Part shown: in pieces, positions 60,551-64,000 of the stretch
How the letters are laid out: each line of letters starts with the position of its first letter
How positions within the stretch are numbered: the stretch's first letter is position 1
Assembly: GCF_963664415.1 (NCBI RefSeq)
Contig: NZ_OY761442.1
Coordinates: forward strand, 124,001-188,000
DNA length: 64,000 bases
Source: an uncultured Desulfobacter sp.
Lineage (GTDB): Bacteria > Desulfobacterota > Desulfobacteria > Desulfobacterales > Desulfobacteraceae
Direction: 5' to 3'
The notes under the pieces: generated by a model
What the model saw: only the letters and a program-made list of their open reading frames with translations
The model's database searches: none
What the model was told of the DNA's origin: nothing
Program-made: the position numbers and the translations under genes

Positions 60551-61735
60551 TTGACAACTATAAGCGCCACGATATTTGTTCTGTCCTTACTTGCCATTTC
60601 AGGATTTTTTTTCATTTACCCTCTCATGATCCTGGCAGCGTCTATTTTCAGATACAAAAGCCGGGTTTCTCATCATTTTGGGAAACCTTATATCAGCATG
60701 ATTATTGTGGTGAGAAACGGTGAAGATCTTATTCTAAAAAAAATAGAAAATGCAATATCCATAGAATATCCTTCAGATCAATATGAGATCATCATTTTTT
60801 CTGATGGTTCCACAGATAAGACCGTAGAGAAAGTTCAGCCCTTTTTGAATGATAGGATTCATTTATATAAGAGTGAAGAACATACCGGAAAATTTCAGGG
60901 TTTGAATAAAGCCGTGGACGCGTCCAAAGGTGATATCATCTTTTTTTCAGATGCGGATGCCATGCTTGACCCCAAAGCTGTTGTGACCATGACAAAACAT
61001 TTTTCCGATCCTCAGATCGGCGGGGTTTGTGGTCGCAGAATCATTGGTGAGCAAAAAAAATTACTGGCTGAGGCCCAGGACCGTTATTTTTCTTTTGATG
61101 CCTGGACCAAAAAAATCGAGAGCAGATCAGGCAGCATTACATCAAATGACGGAAAATTATTTGCCATCAGGCGTGACTTGTTTTCTCCTGTGCCGCCGGG
61201 TGTAACGGATGACCTTTATATGGCATTGAATATAGTCAAAAAGAAAAAAAGATTTGTCTTTGAATCCGATGCCCTTGCCTTTATCAGGCTGCCTTCCAGA
61301 TCAGTGAAACACGAGATTGAAAGAAGGCAGAGAATTGTTTCAACAAGCCTTATGGGGATATTTCTGATGCGGGATCTATTGAATCCCTTTGAATATGGCC
61401 TCTATAGCCTTAACCTTTTTCTCAATAAAATTCTCAGAAGATTGCTCCCATTTTTTTTAGTGATCCTGTTTGCAAGCAACTTATACCTTTCTCTTTACAA
61501 CCCGTTCTACTTTATTACTTTTTTTTTTCAGGTACTTTTTTATTCCATGGCTTTAATATATCCCCTGATTTTCCAAAAAAGGGAAGACCAGAGGATAATA
61601 AGCAGGGCATCGTCAATTGTTTTTTATTTTTGCATTGGAAATATTGGCGGGCTGTTTGGTGTATTTAATTTCCTTATGGGTAAACGGATCGTAAAATGGA
61701 CACCCATAAAAAATGATTCACAGGAGGACGATTAA
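60551..61735 (+). CDS. GT2-family glycosyltransferase, membrane-anchored
   Basis: A 394-residue glycosyltransferase. An N-terminal span (about residues 5-27) is followed by the GT-A core: ISMIIVVRNGEDLI, IIFSDGSTDKTVE, IIFFSDADAMLDP (DxD), GGVCGRRII and VTDDLYMALNIV, then RRQRIVSTSL (QxxRW-like). Three or more C-terminal spans follow. The layout suits a processive or polyprenol-linked synthase. TTG start after GAGAGGAAA. It shares one base with the next gene. Confidence 0.87.
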   Translation: MTTISATIFVLSLLAISGFFFIYPLMILAASIFRYKSRVSHHFGKPYISMIIVVRNGEDLILKKIENAISIEYPSDQYEIIIFSDGSTDKTVEKVQPFLNDRIHLYKSEEHTGKFQGLNKAVDASKGDIIFFSDADAMLDPKAVVTMTKHFSDPQIGGVCGRRIIGEQKKLLAEAQDRYFSFDAWTKKIESRSGSITSNDGKLFAIRRDLFSPVPPGVTDDLYMALNIVKKKKRFVFESDALAFIRLPSRSVKHEIERRQRIVSTSLMGIFLMRDLLNPFEYGLYSLNLFLNKILRRLLPFFLVILFASNLYLSLYNPFYFITFFFQVLFYSMALIYPLIFQKREDQRIISRASSIVFYFCIGNIGGLFGVFNFLMGKRIVKWTPIKNDSQEDD

Positions 61736-62811
61736 TGAATAAACGAGCAAATTTTTTTAAATTTTTGGGCATGTTATTTGGAATCGGTTTTGTGTGTTTG
61801 ATTTTTTCCCCCGTTTTTTCCACAGAGAATAACAAAGGGTTGATTGGGATGTCTCTTCCTGCTTCTTTTCGGGCCTTTTCCGATGATTCTCCATGGAATA
61901 CTCCTATCCCAGAAGCACCTGAAATAGATCGGTATTCAAGTAAGATGATTAAAAATCTTAAAGATACCGCAGAAATTATAAAAGGAGATACTGTGAAATG
62001 GACAATGCCGCTGTTTGTCATTGATTCAAATGCTTGTCCATGGATCAGCATCGAATCCGTAAAGGGGGAGCTATATTTTACCGTAGATCCGCATGGTAAA
62101 GGGATTGCAAAGAATATTCCCATGCCCGAAGGTGTATGGCCTGATCCGGAACAAGACGCACACATGATTCTTGTGGACCCGAAAGTTGGCACGGTATGGG
62201 AGTTTTCCCAGGCCTACCGGGATCGTCACGGTACATGGACAGCCAGTATCATCGACATATGGGATTTGAACGGCACGGGTTGCAGAAGACCCTTCAATGG
62301 GTCAAGGTGGTGGCGTTCCGGTGCAAATGGGGGCGGAACCCCCTTGATTGGGGGGCTTATAAGACCTGAAGAGATTGAAGCCGGTGAGATCCGGCATGCC
62401 CTTTTATGCGCAACACCCATTAACAGAAAATCTGAACACTATCGTGGCGCCGTCGAACTCTGCGCGCCTGCATCAAGGTCAGACGGATATGGTTATGGGG
62501 CTAAATATATCCCTGAAGGTGCAAGAATCCAGCTTGATCCAAACCTGAATCTTGACTCCCTTGAACTTTGTGAAGGCTCAAAAACAGTCGCAAGGGCAAT
62601 GCAGAAATATGGAATGATTGTTGGTGACAATGCCCGAACATTTAAAATTTATTTTCAAAATTTGGGTCCGGATGGTGGTCCATGGGAAAACTATGACCAT
62701 TTTAAAGATCTTCAAAATATTCCTGTGGAAGCATTCAGGATATTAAAATGTAACACTGTAACAATAAAGAAAGCCAGAAGAAAAGCCATGGGAACCCGGT
62801 ACGAAGAATAA
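61735..62811 (+). CDS. Secreted protein of unknown function in the exopolysaccharide operon
   Basis: Not firmly recognised. The 358-residue protein has a signal peptide (about residues 1-29) and a Trp/Gly-rich body: FSDDSPWNTPIPEAPE, VDPHGKG, MILVDPKVGTVWEFSQAYRD, SGANGGGTPLIGGLIRPEEI and EIRHALLCATP. The GLIRPEEIEAGEIRHAL pattern also occurs, from memory, in secreted proteins of other bacteria. Conserved His and Asp/Glu residues would fit a carbohydrate-active enzyme such as a lyase. GGAGGA precedes the ATG. Confidence 0.7.
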   Translation: MNKRANFFKFLGMLFGIGFVCLIFSPVFSTENNKGLIGMSLPASFRAFSDDSPWNTPIPEAPEIDRYSSKMIKNLKDTAEIIKGDTVKWTMPLFVIDSNACPWISIESVKGELYFTVDPHGKGIAKNIPMPEGVWPDPEQDAHMILVDPKVGTVWEFSQAYRDRHGTWTASIIDIWDLNGTGCRRPFNGSRWWRSGANGGGTPLIGGLIRPEEIEAGEIRHALLCATPINRKSEHYRGAVELCAPASRSDGYGYGAKYIPEGARIQLDPNLNLDSLELCEGSKTVARAMQKYGMIVGDNARTFKIYFQNLGPDGGPWENYDHFKDLQNIPVEAFRILKCNTVTIKKARRKAMGTRYEE

Positions 62812-62862
62812 GGTTGATGTTGACGTCACAAAACAATAAACAGCGCCTGATTACGAAACGAT

Positions 62863-63993
62863 ATGACTAAACTTGAAAAACAAATTGCTGTTCTTAATCT
62901 CAGGGCATCTTCCGAGAGCGGAGGAGGCCCTGAGAATATAATATTTAAATTTGCAGAATCCATTAATACCGACCGGTTCTGGTTTGGTATATGCTACCTG
63001 AGGAAAAAGGATGTAAGCATATTTAATATTGCAAAACTATATGAAGAAAGAGGGTATCATTTTTATGAGCTTGCCGGAGGCGTTATTGATTTTAGACTGT
63101 TCAAATCACTTGTTCGCCTTATCCGGACACACAAGATAGACATTGTCCATGCACATGACCCTAAAACATATGTTTATGCATATCTTTTAGGATTTGTGTT
63201 TCCCGATGTAAAGCTTGTTGCCACACTTCATGGGTGGGTTCATCGTCGTGCACGCAGCTCTTTTTATTCAACCATATCAAATTTTGTTTTAAAAAAGTTT
63301 AACGCGGTTATAGCTGTTTCCAGGGACCTTGAAAAGCGGGCTGCCCGGGCGGGGATCTCAAATATCCATATGGTTCACAACGCTATTGATACGGATAAAT
63401 GGAAACCGGATGCGATGTCTGATAAGAACGGCTCGACCACATTTATCATTGCATACATCGGACGACTCAGTAAAGAAAAGGGTCCGATTGACTTTGTTAA
63501 GGCAGCAAAGGGAATTATTGAAAGGGATCAGGGGTGCAGGTTTATTGTTGCGGGAGACGGCCCTCTGCTGGAATCAACCAAGCAGTATGTTCAATCGTTA
63601 GAAATCTTGCAATATTTCGATTTTAAAGGGAACATTCCGCAAAAAAACATGCCCGCGATTTATGGGGAGATCAATGTGGTTCTTTCCAGTTCCCATACGG
63701 AAGGTATGCCGGTCGCACTGCTGGAGGCCCTTGCAACAGGGGTGCCTGTTGTTGCTACTGAAGTGGGTGGTGTCGGAGAGCTGATTCGTCATGGATACAA
63801 CGGTCTTTTAACTGAAAAAAAAGATATTGAATCACTGATCTCTAATGTCCTTCTACTTAAGAACACCCCTGAATTGGCACAGACTTTAAAGCGTAATGGA
63901 CGGGATGCTGTAACAAAGAAATTTTCATATTCACATTGGACACAAAAAATGGAGTCCTTGTATGTATCTCTGTCTTTAGAGGGTAGGCAATGA
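62863..63993 (+). CDS. GT4-family (GT-B) glycosyltransferase
   Basis: A 376-residue glycosyltransferase. The N-terminal half has VHAHDPKTYVYAYLLG and VATLHGWVHRR. The C-terminal nucleotide-sugar domain has YIGRLSKEKGPIDFVKAAKGI, VAGDGPLL and the catalytic block SSSHTEGMPVALLEALATGVPVVATEVGGVGELI (EX7E). It acts at the cytoplasmic face of the membrane. The stop overlaps a new ATG. Confidence 0.9.
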   Translation: MTKLEKQIAVLNLRASSESGGGPENIIFKFAESINTDRFWFGICYLRKKDVSIFNIAKLYEERGYHFYELAGGVIDFRLFKSLVRLIRTHKIDIVHAHDPKTYVYAYLLGFVFPDVKLVATLHGWVHRRARSSFYSTISNFVLKKFNAVIAVSRDLEKRAARAGISNIHMVHNAIDTDKWKPDAMSDKNGSTTFIIAYIGRLSKEKGPIDFVKAAKGIIERDQGCRFIVAGDGPLLESTKQYVQSLEILQYFDFKGNIPQKNMPAIYGEINVVLSSSHTEGMPVALLEALATGVPVVATEVGGVGELIRHGYNGLLTEKKDIESLISNVLLLKNTPELAQTLKRNGRDAVTKKFSYSHWTQKMESLYVSLSLEGRQ

Positions 63994-64000
63994 AAGATCC
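63990..64000 (+). CDS. Start of the next exopolysaccharide gene (cut by window end)
   Basis: ATGAAAGATCC begins 4 bases before the end of the previous gene in the ATGA overlap typical of coupled genes. Only three codons are visible, so no product can be named. Confidence 0.4.

Overview
The window looks like chromosomal DNA of an anaerobic, probably sulfate-reducing Desulfobacterota (Desulfobacteraceae-like) bacterium. This rests on gene content: desulfoferrodoxin, a cytochrome bd operon carrying two rubredoxin genes, a ferredoxin:thioredoxin reductase catalytic subunit, a rubrerythrin-type ferritin-like protein and a selenocysteine-containing heterodisulfide-reductase-like protein. No rRNA, tRNA, CRISPR array or prophage was recognised. 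The genus is inference.

Layout. 0-7 kb: end of a Bat-type TPR/SH3 protein, gpsA, flavodoxin plus a TPR protein, an HDOD protein, RNase HI (minus strand), a hypothetical protein and mlaC. 7.4-12 kb: the phosphate importer pstC-pstA-pstS-pstB. 12.3-16 kb: oxygen/redox defence (ferritin-like protein, xth, ferredoxin-thioredoxin reductase with a glutaredoxin, desulfoferrodoxin). 16-19.6 kb: a TIGR01777 epimerase, a membrane protein and a DHH phosphoesterase. 19.7-22.7 kb: minus-strand cydA-cydB-rubredoxin-rubredoxin. 23-33 kb: small signalling and housekeeping genes (HD, PilZ, GGDEF-EAL, mtnP, apt, YccF, DUF3617) and a TetR/C45-hydrolase divergon with a clear operator. 33-36.3 kb: a disturbed accessory patch with an IS1-like element inside a small gene and a truncated methyltransferase. 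36.6-46 kb: DUF2760-Hsp70-Hsp70, an acyltransferase/hydrolase fusion and an unusual SDR. 46-51.5 kb: the selenoprotein, a Tat-exported M15 peptidase, and a DAHP synthase-prephenate dehydratase fusion behind a Phe/Tyr leader-peptide attenuator. 53.7-64 kb: an AT-rich exopolysaccharide operon (sugar transferase, CpsD-like, Wza-like, Wzz-like, Wzy-like, glycosyltransferases, a secreted unknown) that continues past the window end.

The most notable signals are these. (1) At least nine intergenic copies of a two-hairpin element have compensatory changes in the stems; most lie just upstream of start codons. (2) An in-frame UGA in the Hdr-like gene is followed by a SECIS-like hairpin. (3) A complete 1:2 / 2:3 / 3:4 attenuator with a Phe/Tyr-rich leader peptide precedes aroF-pheA. 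(4) An IS1-like insertion has an 8-bp target duplication, and removing it restores an open frame. (5) One rubredoxin has a split metal-binding knuckle. (6) A sugar transferase carries a PilZ-like tail.
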